A stretch of 64,000 nucleotides of DNA from SFLA01 sp045595785 (GTDB taxonomy: Bacteria > Bacillota > Clostridia > Oscillospirales > CAG-382), in assembly GCA_045595785.1 (NCBI GenBank), contig JAZOBE010000009.1, positions 1 through 64,000 on the forward strand, read 5' to 3'. The notes under the pieces are model-generated. The model was not told where the DNA came from, searched no databases, and worked only from the letters and a program-made list of their open reading frames with translations. Position 1 is the first letter of the stretch. Each line of letters begins with the position of its first letter. Shown here one piece after another: positions 6,599 through 13,900 of the stretch. The translations under genes and the position numbers were made by a program.

Positions 6599-8497
6599 TT
6601 ACCATATTACTATACGTTTTTCGGGGGCGAGATACATCTTATCGGTTTCCTTGATGTCAAAAGCGGAATACCATTCGGAGAAGTTTCTGGGAGGCATATT
6701 AGCACGGAGGAGGCAGGGACCGTGAACGTCAACAGACAAAAGCATCTGCTGATATTCGGGACGTGCCTTCTGGCACCATACTCTTGCCCAGTTGGAGAAA
6801 TACTCGGTATAAGATGAGTTTTCGGTGTCTGCCATAATATCCAGAGTTACGGACATACCGCCGTTATCTGCCATATTCTCGCTTACGATAAAGGCGCCGT
6901 TTACCTTGCCCCAGGGAAGCTCGATACCGTCGAACTGCTCTATCATCTGCTGTACCTTTGCTTCGAAGCGCTTGAAATCGTCCTCGGTCCACCAATCGTT
7001 GATGTTACCGTTTTCATCGCACTTTGCACCGTTTGAGTCAAATGCGTGGGAGATCTCGTGGCCGATAACCGCGCCGATACCGCCCAAATTCTCACTTCTG
7101 GTCTGCTTGAGAGAATAGAAGGGAGCCTGCAGAATAGCCGCAGGGAAGGTTATATCGTTAACGAAAGGATCGTAGCAGGCGTTTACCATATGGCCGGGCA
7201 TTGCCCAGTTTTCGGGCTCGGTAGGCATATCCAGCTTGCTGAGCGAATCCAGTTCTCTTACAGCCTTAAGAGAAAGAACTATATCAAAGAGAGAAGCGTC
7301 GGTATCAAATACCATTTTTTCGTATACTGCTCTCACCTTGTCGGGATAACCCATCTTAACACCCATGGTGGAAAGCTTGAGGATAGCCTTTTCACGGGTA
7401 GCCTCACCGAGTATCTCGTTGGTCTTGATGCGTTCCTTATATTTATTTATTATCTGATAAACTATCTCGGTAATATCCTTCTTTGCTTCTTCGCCGAAGT
7501 ATTTTTCGCCGTAATAGATACCAACGGGCTCGGAATATATACCGGAAGCAAGGTTATATGCAAACTTTTCAATAGACTGCATCTTTGCAACGCCCATAAG
7601 AGCGCGGCTGTACATACCGCCCATATCACGCAGCTCCTCGGAAAGGAAGTTGCAGGCGCGAAGCAGCCCGGTAACGTATGCCCAGTGCTTGTATGCTTCA
7701 AGAGTGTCCTCGTTAAGCACGGTTGCAAAAGCGCCGAAGAATCTGGGCTCGGTAACAACAACGGTTTCGGGCACCTTGCCGAAAAGGTCGGTAAGAACAG
7801 AGTTAAGCTCTACGGTAGACAGCATCTCGGCTACCTTTGCGGTATCCATGGGGTTATACATCTCAACGTATCTGGACCATTCTTCCTGAGTCTTTACAAG
7901 TCCGCCCAGAATTTCGTCAAACCGGAGTGCGTCGTTAACGTACTGCTCCTGCTTTTCGGGGTCAAGGTCGGTCTTTGCCATAACGGCCTTCGCAACGTTT
8001 GACCAGATACCCAAAAGCTGTGCTTTCTGTGCAGCCATTTCTGGCTTGTAATAGGATGCGTCGGGCAGAATAACGCCTGCGCCCTGAATATAAACCAGAC
8101 GGCGCTTGGTGTTCTTCATATCGGTATCAACACCGATGCTGACGGGAGTGGGAATTCCGTTAAGAGACAGAGTCTTGTACAAACGGCTGAAATCGCCCAG
8201 AGTCTTTACCTCGTCAAGAACAGACAGCGCTTTAAGCGCGGGAGCAATACCCTGCTGCTCCTTACGGTCAGCATCCTTTGCGATAGCGTACAATTCGCAA
8301 GCTCTCTTAAGATACTCGTTGGGATAAGACTTGCTCTCAGCCATAGCCTCAAATTCGCCCATCATTATTTTTTCAACGCTGTCCGCAAGGGCGTTGAAGC
8401 CGCCTGCGCAGGGCTTGTCATCGGGAATGACCAGCTTTTCCAGAGTCTCTTGGTTGACAAACATATAAAGATCGTCTTGTATTCTTATGTTTTCCAT
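6599..8497 (-). CDS. pepO: M13-family zinc metallopeptidase (PepO/neprilysin type)
   Basis: 632 residues. The catalytic zinc site is HEISH (480-484) with the third ligand in ENMAD (Glu540, Asp544). The conserved NACYDPFVNDITFPAAILQ block (about 439-457) and C-terminal substrate-binding VHGP region are present. M13 enzymes cut oligopeptides. There is no signal peptide or membrane anchor, so this is a cytosolic PepO-like enzyme and not a surface neprilysin. The start has AGGAGG 6 bp upstream. It is a single-gene unit with a good promoter. The 3' end runs into a module A repeat. Confidence 0.93.
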   Translation of the reverse strand: MENIRIQDDLYMFVNQETLEKLVIPDDKPCAGGFNALADSVEKIMMGEFEAMAESKSYPNEYLKRACELYAIAKDADRKEQQGIAPALKALSVLDEVKTLGDFSRLYKTLSLNGIPTPVSIGVDTDMKNTKRRLVYIQGAGVILPDASYYKPEMAAQKAQLLGIWSNVAKAVMAKTDLDPEKQEQYVNDALRFDEILGGLVKTQEEWSRYVEMYNPMDTAKVAEMLSTVELNSVLTDLFGKVPETVVVTEPRFFGAFATVLNEDTLEAYKHWAYVTGLLRACNFLSEELRDMGGMYSRALMGVAKMQSIEKFAYNLASGIYSEPVGIYYGEKYFGEEAKKDITEIVYQIINKYKERIKTNEILGEATREKAILKLSTMGVKMGYPDKVRAVYEKMVFDTDASLFDIVLSLKAVRELDSLSKLDMPTEPENWAMPGHMVNACYDPFVNDITFPAAILQAPFYSLKQTRSENLGGIGAVIGHEISHAFDSNGAKCDENGNINDWWTEDDFKRFEAKVQQMIEQFDGIELPWGKVNGAFIVSENMADNGGMSVTLDIMADTENSSYTEYFSNWARVWCQKARPEYQQMLLSVDVHGPCLLRANMPPRNFSEWYSAFDIKETDKMYLAPEKRIVIW

Positions 8498-8538
8498 AAA
8501 ATCCTCCTATTATATATAGTGAAGTATGTGTCAGGGAT

Positions 8539-8567
8539 ATTATACAGCAGTAAATGCAAAAAGACAA
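8539..8567 (-). promoter_or_regulatory. Promoter of pepO
   Basis: TTGTCT (8562-8567) and TATAAT (8539-8544), spacer 17 bp. Confidence 0.75.
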
Positions 8568-8577
8568 GAAAAATTGA

Positions 8578-9102
8578 TTATTTAATCGTCTGTTCCTCGG
8601 CGCGGAGAGATTCGGTTGTGTGTGCGTGGCTGAATATTTCTTTTGGAATGTATTTTTTAAGAAATTCGTTCCACTCATCATTATCACAGCCATAATGGTG
8701 TGAATTTATTTTGGTACCGTTCTCGTCAAAGCTCTGTCCGTAACCGTCGCAGGAAAGCAGCTCAAAGGAGCCGTCAGAATAATTAATGCGAACCGTCCAC
8801 GTATCGTAGCTGAAACTGGGATCCACCGCGGCAAGCACAATAAAAATATGGTCGGAAAATCGGATATCCGAAAGGTCTTTCAAGAAATCGGAAACTTTTT
8901 CTTCGGGTATGGTGTAGTCCGATTCCTCGGTTTCCAGAAAATAGCTCTCATAAGTATCCACCTTGCACAGATCATATATTTCTATGGAAGAAACCGTGTC
9001 GGCATCAATTTTGAAATGTTTATATTGAGGGATAATTATACAGCCCGTAAGACTGTTCATAACAAAAACAAGCAACAGAACAAAAAATACGATTCTTTTC
9101 AT
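8578..9102 (-). CDS. Lipoprotein of unknown function (174 aa)
   Basis: Short signal peptide ending in lipobox LTGC (Cys21), so anchored outside the membrane. The mature part is a small alpha/beta domain with DADTVSSIEIYDL near the start and VRINYSDGSFELLSCDG in the middle; the latter is reminiscent of clostridial DUF-type lipoproteins that hold a strand-turn-strand of this kind. No catalytic motif. AGGAAA precedes the ATG. It stands alone between pepO and an unknown AT-rich gene. Function not assigned. Confidence 0.75.
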   Translation of the reverse strand: MKRIVFFVLLLVFVMNSLTGCIIIPQYKHFKIDADTVSSIEIYDLCKVDTYESYFLETEESDYTIPEEKVSDFLKDLSDIRFSDHIFIVLAAVDPSFSYDTWTVRINYSDGSFELLSCDGYGQSFDENGTKINSHHYGCDNDEWNEFLKKYIPKEIFSHAHTTESLRAEEQTIK

Positions 9103-9241
9103 ATATTATTTCCTTTAAGAGTTTTACAGCTTGCAATTAACATTCGTCTGATACGGCCGCAAAGATTTCTGTGTTTTTTAAAAGTAACCTCGTCAATAGC
9201 CTTTGTGTTAAACAGCAGTTGCAACCATCCTTCTAAAAAGT

Positions 9242-9270
9242 ATTATATCACAAAAAAGTAATAACCGCAA
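9242..9270 (-). promoter_or_regulatory. Possible promoter of the 174-aa lipoprotein
   Basis: TTGCGG (9265-9270) and TATAAT (9242-9247), spacer 17 bp. It would give a leader of about 130 nt. The remainder of 9103-9308 shows nothing else I can name. Confidence 0.5.
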
Positions 9271-9308
9271 TATTTTATCAAGATTACGTTATTCTTTGGC
9301 TAATAACC

Positions 9309-9773
9309 CTAATTATGATACAATTTTTTCACAATGGTTACATTGCCGGAATCATCTGTTTCAAAATGGGCATCAAAACAAAATCTTTTGTCCCACGCCC
9401 TTACGCTAAACGTAAAATCTTTAAGATCATGATAACCAAACTTAAGCCTCAAAGAATTGTAAGTCAAGTCATCCAAAGCAGCAGTCTCAATCTCGCCACC
9501 AAAACGGTTCATCCCGTCTTTGTAAAATTCAATAGCAGCCTTTTCTGCATTTATAAAAGAGGAAATATAGCTTATCAAATCGTCTTTTGAAGATGTATCT
9601 CTATGTTGTGTCGCAAAAAACAAAAGATATTTGTAGTAATCATCAGGGAAATAGTGCACCACTATCGGGAAATCAAACAGACTGTTTCTTATATAGACGG
9701 TTTCTACATCTTTTTCAAAACAAATTTCAACAACATATTTTGAAAATAATTCTTTCAAAAAATCAAAGTGCAT
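9309..9773 (-). CDS. Hypothetical protein (154 aa)
   Basis: Cytosolic protein with no motif I recognise. It starts MHFDFLKELFSKYVVEICFE and has a central helical part and a C-terminal strand-rich part. I chose the ATG at 9773 because AGGAGG lies 6 bp upstream; a longer frame upstream would translate the leader. Base composition is more A/T-rich than the neighbours, which hints at later acquisition. It sits alone between a lipoprotein and the tRNA-Ser region, a common place for acquired genes, but no integrase is present. Confidence 0.65.
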   Translation of the reverse strand: MHFDFLKELFSKYVVEICFEKDVETVYIRNSLFDFPIVVHYFPDDYYKYLLFFATQHRDTSSKDDLISYISSFINAEKAAIEFYKDGMNRFGGEIETAALDDLTYNSLRLKFGYHDLKDFTFSVRAWDKRFCFDAHFETDDSGNVTIVKKLYHN

Positions 9774-9795
9774 GTCGGCTCCTCCTTTTTTCTTA

Positions 9796-9823
9796 ATTAT
9801 AACACAAAATACAAAAACCACAA
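9796..9823 (-). promoter_or_regulatory. Possible promoter of the 154-aa protein
   Basis: TTGTGG (9818-9823) and TATAAT (9796-9801), spacer 16 bp, just before the AGGAGG site. Confidence 0.55.
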
Positions 9824-9851
9824 TCCCTTTGTATCAGCATTGCGGTTTATG

Positions 9852-10078
9852 TTTGGCGGAGAAGGAGGAATTTGAATTCTCGCCTACCAACCCGTTCAAA
9901 TCCTCTCGTATCAGCCAAAACAAAAAGGACAGGCGTTCTCTCTTTCTTTGTTTGGCTAAAGCTTTTTGCCCGGGATTTGAATTCTCGCCTGCGGGCTCGG
10001 TCAGGGTCGGGTCTGACTTGCCACCGGCAAGTCATTCAACACCGACCCGTTCAAATCCTCTCGTATCTGCCAAAACGA
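9852..10078. repeat. Degenerate tandem copies of tRNA-Ser 3' end and neighbouring DNA
   Basis: TTTGGCGGAGAAGGAGG-ATTTGAA at 9852-9875 copies the 3' end of the tRNA-Ser(GCU) gene (10108 on), with changes in the T-arm. GGGATTTGAATTCTCGCCT at about 9969-9990 is a second T-arm-like copy. CCCGTTCAAATCCTCTCGTATC occurs at about 9891 and 10045, each followed by GCCAAAAC and an A-rich stretch like that at the real tRNA terminator. The order of pieces suggests two decayed tandem duplications of the tRNA end plus its terminator. No intact tRNA fold is present, so no gene is called here. Confidence 0.7.
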
Positions 10079-10103
10079 AAAAGCAGGCATTAAGCCTGCT
10101 TTT
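10079..10103 (-). terminator. Terminator of the tRNA-Ser unit
   Basis: AAAGCAGGC and GCCTGCTTT pair around a 5-nt loop, with T-runs on both sides. It begins 6 bp after the encoded CCA. Confidence 0.88.
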
Positions 10104-10108
10104 CGTTT

Positions 10109-10198
10109 TGGCGGAGAAGGAGGGATTTGAACCCTCGCGCCGGTTACCCGACCTACACCCTTAGCAGGGGCGCCTCTTCACCACTTGAGTACTTCTCC
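10109..10198 (-). tRNA. tRNA-Ser(GCU)
   Basis: 90 nt including an encoded CCA. Acceptor arms GGAGAAG and CTTCTCC pair; the anticodon stem CCCCT/AGGGG-like holds GCT; a long variable arm (GTCGGGTAACCGGC) marks a serine tRNA; T-arm GAGGGTTCAAATCCCTC. Discriminator G. It reads AGC/AGU codons. It is the second of two tRNA-Ser genes probably transcribed together. Confidence 0.95.
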
Positions 10199-10245
10199 GT
10201 AGGAAATTAAATTGTAAATCTTTTGCCGTTTGCCATTGTGGGGTG

Positions 10246-10299
10246 GTCTTTTTTCGGGGTCCCCGAGAAACCGAAGGTTTCTTGGGGTGATTGTCTTTT
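10246..10299. repeat. Module A insertion between two tRNA genes, flanked by 7-bp direct repeats
   Basis: Module A core at 10256-10289: GGGGTCCCCG, AGAAACC-GAA-GGTTTCT, TGGGGTG. GTCTTTT stands on both sides (10246-10252 and 10293-10299), as expected for a target duplication. The right copy touches the CCA end of tRNA-Ser(UGA). On the transcribed minus strand the loop reads CC-TTCG-G, a stable tetraloop. Confidence 0.8.
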
Positions 10300-10387
10300 G
10301 GCGGAGAGAGTGGGATTCGAACCCACGGCCCGTTGCCGGGTCACTGGTTTTCAAGACCAGCTCCTTAAACCGCTCGGACATCTCTCC
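10299..10387 (-). tRNA. tRNA-Ser(UGA)
   Basis: 89 nt including an encoded CCA. Acceptor GGAGAGA/TCTCTCC; anticodon stem CTGGT/ACCAG with loop CTTGAAA giving TGA; long variable arm GTGACCCGGCAACGGGC; T-arm GTGGGTTCGAATCCCAC. Discriminator G. It reads UCA and, with wobble, other UCN codons. First of two serine tRNA genes. Confidence 0.96.
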
Positions 10388-10404
10388 GTAAAGGTGCAAA
10401 TAGA

Positions 10405-10433
10405 AATATAACACAAGTAAAGGGTTTTGTCAA
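10405..10433 (-). promoter_or_regulatory. Promoter of the tRNA-Ser unit
   Basis: TTGACA (10428-10433) and TATATT (10405-10410), spacer 17 bp, 18 bp before the tRNA-Ser(UGA) gene. Confidence 0.88.
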
Positions 10434-10486
10434 CTGTTTTTTTGTAAACAAAGGCGAAAAATTATTACAAAACTGTTTCAAATGCG

Positions 10487-10515
10487 TTGACAAATTAAAG
10501 CCGCTGTGTTATTAT
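10487..10515 (+). promoter_or_regulatory. Promoter of the cohesin protein gene
   Basis: TTGACA (10487-10492) and TATTAT (10510-10515), spacer 17 bp. A leader of about 70 nt with no evident structure runs to AAGGAG and the ATG. Confidence 0.85.
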
Positions 10516-10592
10516 GTCTACATGACAATGGGTGTATTATCCTCGCCCTGAAACATTATGTAAATTAAAAATACATAAAAGGAGAAAAACAA

Positions 10593-13454
10593 ATGAAAAA
10601 AGCATTATCTCTTGTGCTCAGCTTGGTAATGGTTCTTTCGCTCTGCTCCGCATTCGGACTTGCAGTAAGCGCAGAAGAATCCGTTAACCTGGCAGCAGGT
10701 AAGTCCTACACTTATCCCACTGAAAGTCTTTATAAGCATTGGGATGCAAAGTGGGAAGTAAGCACCAAGGCTGACGTTGTTCTTACCGACGGCGACATAA
10801 GCGGCACTTACTATGGCGAAGGCATGTTCAATGGCTGGTCCAGCGCAGATATCGAGATCGTTGTTGACCTTGAAGCTGCTGCAAGCGTTGAATCCTTCAA
10901 GTTCTACGCATACGGCGGCAAAGACGGTATTTCCGAACCCGCTTCCATCGACATGAGCGTATCCGTAGACGGCGAAAACTGGACTGCAGTTAAATGCACT
11001 ACCGACGTCGCTAAGACCGAAGCTATCACCACTTGGGGTGAAGGCGGCGCATACAACTACGTATTCACCATGACTGCAGCTTCTGCAGTTGAGGCTCGTT
11101 ACGTTAAGTACGCAATCACCAGAAGCGGTCCTTTCATTTTCTGTCAGGAACTTGAAGTTTGGGGCGCAGCTCCTTCCGCAGCTCCCGAAGCAAAGACCCT
11201 TAACGTAGACGTAGTTAACTACTATGACTGGACCGATACCAACTTTGGTGGCGATCTTGGTTCTACTGCTCTTTCCGCAGGTCACATCGTTATGGCTGTT
11301 TCCGACACCGCTTCTACCATTCCCGACAAGATAGGCGGCCCTTGGTTTACCTGGTGGTACAAGGTTCTGGCAGTTTGGGACGACGCAGCTAAGGCTTACG
11401 TTGTAACCGCTACCGAAGCATCCGGTACATCCGAATACGAGACCTGGACTCTCGGTGAAAACACTATCGCATTCATGTGCAATCTCAGCTTCTCCTCTTC
11501 CGAAGTTGCAGGCAACGCAGATGACGCTGCTGTACTTGCCGGAATAGTTGTTGGCGATAAGATCACCATTAACGGCACCGATTGGGCAACCCTCGCAGCT
11601 ACCTCCGGCGCTCTTACCGGTGTTTCTCTCGGCATTAACGTTCCCGCTGAAGGCGGAAACGGCGGCACCGTTGTTATCACCAAGGGTGACAACGTTGCTC
11701 TTAACAAGACCTATACCCTTTCCGGCTGCGGCGAGCGTGCTGCTTACTATGCAAAGCTTACCGACGGCGCTGCTAAGGATTCTATTTCTTACGATAGCAA
11801 CGAATGGTTCGGCTTCTACTGCAACGGTGATGACGCTTCCGTTATCAACGCTCCCGACAAGCTCGGTACCGTTGTTATCGACCTCGGCAAGGTTACCGAT
11901 CTTCACTCTGTAAGACTCAACACCGTTAACAACACCGGTTCCGGTATCCCTGCTCCCGAATACATCAAGGTTTCCGTTTCTGATGACGGCGAGACCTATG
12001 GTGAAGCAGTTGAACTTCCCGTTCAGACTGTTGAAGACACTGCTTACTGGACCGAAGCTAACCTTTCCGGCAGCGGCCGTTACGTTAAGGTTGAAATTAA
12101 GCTCGGCGGCACCTTCGCATTCATCAATGAAATCGAAGTTTACGAAGCAGTTAAGACCATCGTTAACGACGGTCCTCAGGTTATCGTAGAAAAGATCACC
12201 GTAGACGGCGACCTTACCGATACCGGTTGGAACAGCAAGGGCTGGACCAAGGTTTCCGGCAAGAACGGTTCTTGGCAGTATCCTACTCTTAAAGAAGTAT
12301 CTGAAGGCGCTGAGATCCCCACCTTCTCTTACAAGTATCAGCTCCGTGCTGACGACACCAAGCTTTACGGCGCACTTGTTCTTGACGGCGTTCACGAAGT
12401 AGTTGACGGCGAAGCTAAGAACATCAAGGTTCGTATCTGGTTCAGAGACAACGATGAAGCTACCGTATACTCCAGCTTCTATGATTTCGTTCTCGCTCCC
12501 GACGGAACTCTTACCACCGCAGCTAAGTACAACACCTCTACCACTGAAAACAAGGGTGCTAACATCGAAAACACCACTCTTAACGCAGTTGCAAAGGTTG
12601 TAGACGGCAAGACCGTATATGAATTCTCCGTAGACGTAGACGAAGTTACCGCTGACGGCAGCTTTGACTACTTCGTATGCCTCGAGCGTAAGCAGGGCGT
12701 TAACACCGGTACTCTGTACTATCCTGCAATTCCCGAGCTTAACGAAACTTCTCCTCACGGCAACCATCCTTGGCTCCTCTGGTACGTAGATAACGATGCA
12801 ACCGTTAACGTAGCAGATATCGCTCTCGGTGAGATCGTTGTTTCCGACAAGGAAGAAGCTGACACCTCTCTTATGGGCACCGCTCCCGCAGATCCCGCTT
12901 ACAAGACCACCCTTTCCGTTGAAAACGGCTGGGAAGCAGGCAAGGATCTCCAGGTTAAGGTTACCATCGAGGCTCTTAAGGACGTTAACCTTGCACAGGT
13001 TATCTTCAACCTCTTCTATGACGCTAACGAAGTAACTCCCGTTCTTCCCGCAGAAGAAGATCTTGGCACTCTCGTAACCGCAGGCGCAGATTCCTGGAAG
13101 GATTCTTCCATCTTCTACCTCGGTGAAACTGATGAAGAAGGCTACGGTCTCCTTATCGGCGCTCCCGGCACCACCAACAAGGATGATGCTCTCAACGCAG
13201 GCGATAAGATCGAGATCACCCTTACCTTCAAGGTTCTTGATACCGCAAGCGGTCTCATCAACTTCCAGCTTTCCAATGACGAGCTTCTCGGCTACACCTA
13301 CGAGACTCCCGAAGTTGCTGACGTTGCAGGCGAAGGCGCTTCTCTCGCAGTTGAAGCTGCAGTTCAGACCGGTGACGCAGGCATCTTCGTTATCGCTGCA
13401 CTTGCACTCGTTGCACTCATTGGTACCGCAGTAGTAATCAAAAAGCGCGCATAA
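10593..13454 (+). CDS. Large surface protein: two discoidin-like domains, CBM9-like domain, cohesin domain, wall anchor
   Basis: 953 residues, exported. Signal peptide about 1-27 (VSA|EES). An F5/8 type C (discoidin) like domain is at about 30-190 (NLAAGKSY...ARYVKYAI); a second is at about 365-520 (NVALNKTY...RYVKVEIKL). A CBM9/DOMON-like sugar-binding region spans about 532-750 (VDGDLTDTGW...VRIWFRDND). A cohesin-like domain is at about 768-920 (IFNLFYDANEVTPV...LTFKVLDTASG). It ends with QTGD, a hydrophobic helix and KKRA, which looks like a sortase-type signal. The segment 195-360 is unassigned. Strong codon bias (GGC, AAC, GCT) suggests high expression. Probably a wall-bound scaffold that binds glycans and recruits dockerin enzymes such as the esterase at 32.8-34.4 kb. 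Confidence 0.82.
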   Translation: MKKALSLVLSLVMVLSLCSAFGLAVSAEESVNLAAGKSYTYPTESLYKHWDAKWEVSTKADVVLTDGDISGTYYGEGMFNGWSSADIEIVVDLEAAASVESFKFYAYGGKDGISEPASIDMSVSVDGENWTAVKCTTDVAKTEAITTWGEGGAYNYVFTMTAASAVEARYVKYAITRSGPFIFCQELEVWGAAPSAAPEAKTLNVDVVNYYDWTDTNFGGDLGSTALSAGHIVMAVSDTASTIPDKIGGPWFTWWYKVLAVWDDAAKAYVVTATEASGTSEYETWTLGENTIAFMCNLSFSSSEVAGNADDAAVLAGIVVGDKITINGTDWATLAATSGALTGVSLGINVPAEGGNGGTVVITKGDNVALNKTYTLSGCGERAAYYAKLTDGAAKDSISYDSNEWFGFYCNGDDASVINAPDKLGTVVIDLGKVTDLHSVRLNTVNNTGSGIPAPEYIKVSVSDDGETYGEAVELPVQTVEDTAYWTEANLSGSGRYVKVEIKLGGTFAFINEIEVYEAVKTIVNDGPQVIVEKITVDGDLTDTGWNSKGWTKVSGKNGSWQYPTLKEVSEGAEIPTFSYKYQLRADDTKLYGALVLDGVHEVVDGEAKNIKVRIWFRDNDEATVYSSFYDFVLAPDGTLTTAAKYNTSTTENKGANIENTTLNAVAKVVDGKTVYEFSVDVDEVTADGSFDYFVCLERKQGVNTGTLYYPAIPELNETSPHGNHPWLLWYVDNDATVNVADIALGEIVVSDKEEADTSLMGTAPADPAYKTTLSVENGWEAGKDLQVKVTIEALKDVNLAQVIFNLFYDANEVTPVLPAEEDLGTLVTAGADSWKDSSIFYLGETDEEGYGLLIGAPGTTNKDDALNAGDKIEITLTFKVLDTASGLINFQLSNDELLGYTYETPEVADVAGEGASLAVEAAVQTGDAGIFVIAALALVALIGTAVVIKKRA

Positions 13455-13514
13455 TTCGTTTCGCGTGCACATTCGGCGCAGAACCAAAAGCGCAGAATAA
13501 ATAAAAAGTAAATT

Positions 13515-13557
13515 AGAGCTGTCTTTCACTCAATCGAGTGTGAGTCAGCTCTTTTTT
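13515..13557 (+). terminator. First terminator after the cohesin gene
   Basis: AGAGCTG...TTCACTC and GAGTGTGA...CAGCTCT form a long stem with a small internal bulge, followed by TTTTTT. Confidence 0.9.
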
Positions 13558-13560
13558 GTA

Positions 13561-13590
13561 GAAATCCGCCTTCGTCGGATTTCATTTTTT
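13561..13590 (+). terminator. Second, tandem terminator
   Basis: GAAATCCG and CGGATTTC pair around a short loop and are followed by ATTTTTT. Hairpins of nearly the same sequence occur in repeats near 43.49, 45.28 and 49.78 kb, so it may itself be a repeat module. Confidence 0.75.
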
Positions 13591-13593
13591 AAT

Positions 13594-13670
13594 TGCGCTT
13601 TTGTATAAATTTTCGCGTCGCTCGCTGTAGGTTACTACAGCTCCCGCTAGCGAAAATTCATTCTGCATCC
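13594..13670. repeat. Module B copy (divergent stem)
   Basis: Minus-strand reading: GGATGCAGAA, AATTTTCGCTAGCGGGAG, the inner hairpin CTGTAG-TAAC-CTACAG, GCGACGCGAAAATT, then ACAAAAGCGCA. The outer arms AATTTTCGC/GCGAAAATT differ from the usual CTTTAC/GTAAAG arms but still pair. Nearby, 13461-13490 holds the end motif GCGCAGAACCAAAAGCGC, and 13679-13714 forms another hairpin (ACCCGAAACCCGC / GCGGTTT..GGGT). Confidence 0.8.
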
Positions 13671-13737
13671 AAATGTGTTACCCGAAACCCGCAAGCAGCG
13701 GTTTGTATGGGTGAATTTCTCACTTCAGGACGTTGGT

Positions 13738-13868
13738 TCGGTTAATTGTTGACATTAGTGTGGTGCGAACAGTTTGCGGGAGGGGAACGCAAAGCGTTAA
13801 ACCCCTCCCCTACAGTTATCGAAACACCGTAACTTTTCTTGACATTTGTTTTGTTTACATATATAATA
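13738..13868 (+). repeat. Promoter-carrying repeat cassette, copy 1
   Basis: About 131 bp that recur at 49858-49988 with roughly seven differences. Contents in order: GGTTAATTGTTGAC, GCGAACAGTTTGC, the module D hairpin (GGGAGGGGAACGC...CCCCTCCC), CTACAGTTATCGAAACACC, then a full sigma-A promoter. It supplies the promoter of the binding lipoprotein at 13901. Confidence 0.9.
13839..13867 (+). promoter_or_regulatory. Promoter inside cassette copy 1
   Basis: Perfect TTGACA (13839-13844) and TATAAT (13862-13867), spacer 17 bp. Confidence 0.9.
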
Positions 13869-13900
13869 TAATTACACAAAACCGTTTTGGAGGGGACGAA

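Noticed and set aside
9772..10164. Frame reading ...AEKEGFEPSRRL over the tRNA-Ser region
   Set aside because: This is the well-known false protein produced by translating the complement of a tRNA-Ser 3' end; the locus is tRNA and tRNA fragments.
10605..13529. A 974-codon open frame on the minus strand opposite the cohesin gene
   Set aside because: It mirrors the strong codon bias of the real gene, which avoids codons that would be stops on the other strand. No ribosome site, no domain, a Cys/Val-rich low-likelihood protein.
13733..13900. N-terminal extension of the sugar-type binding lipoprotein
   Set aside because: It would translate the repeat cassette and promoter; the lipoprotein signal starts at 13901 with a good ribosome site.
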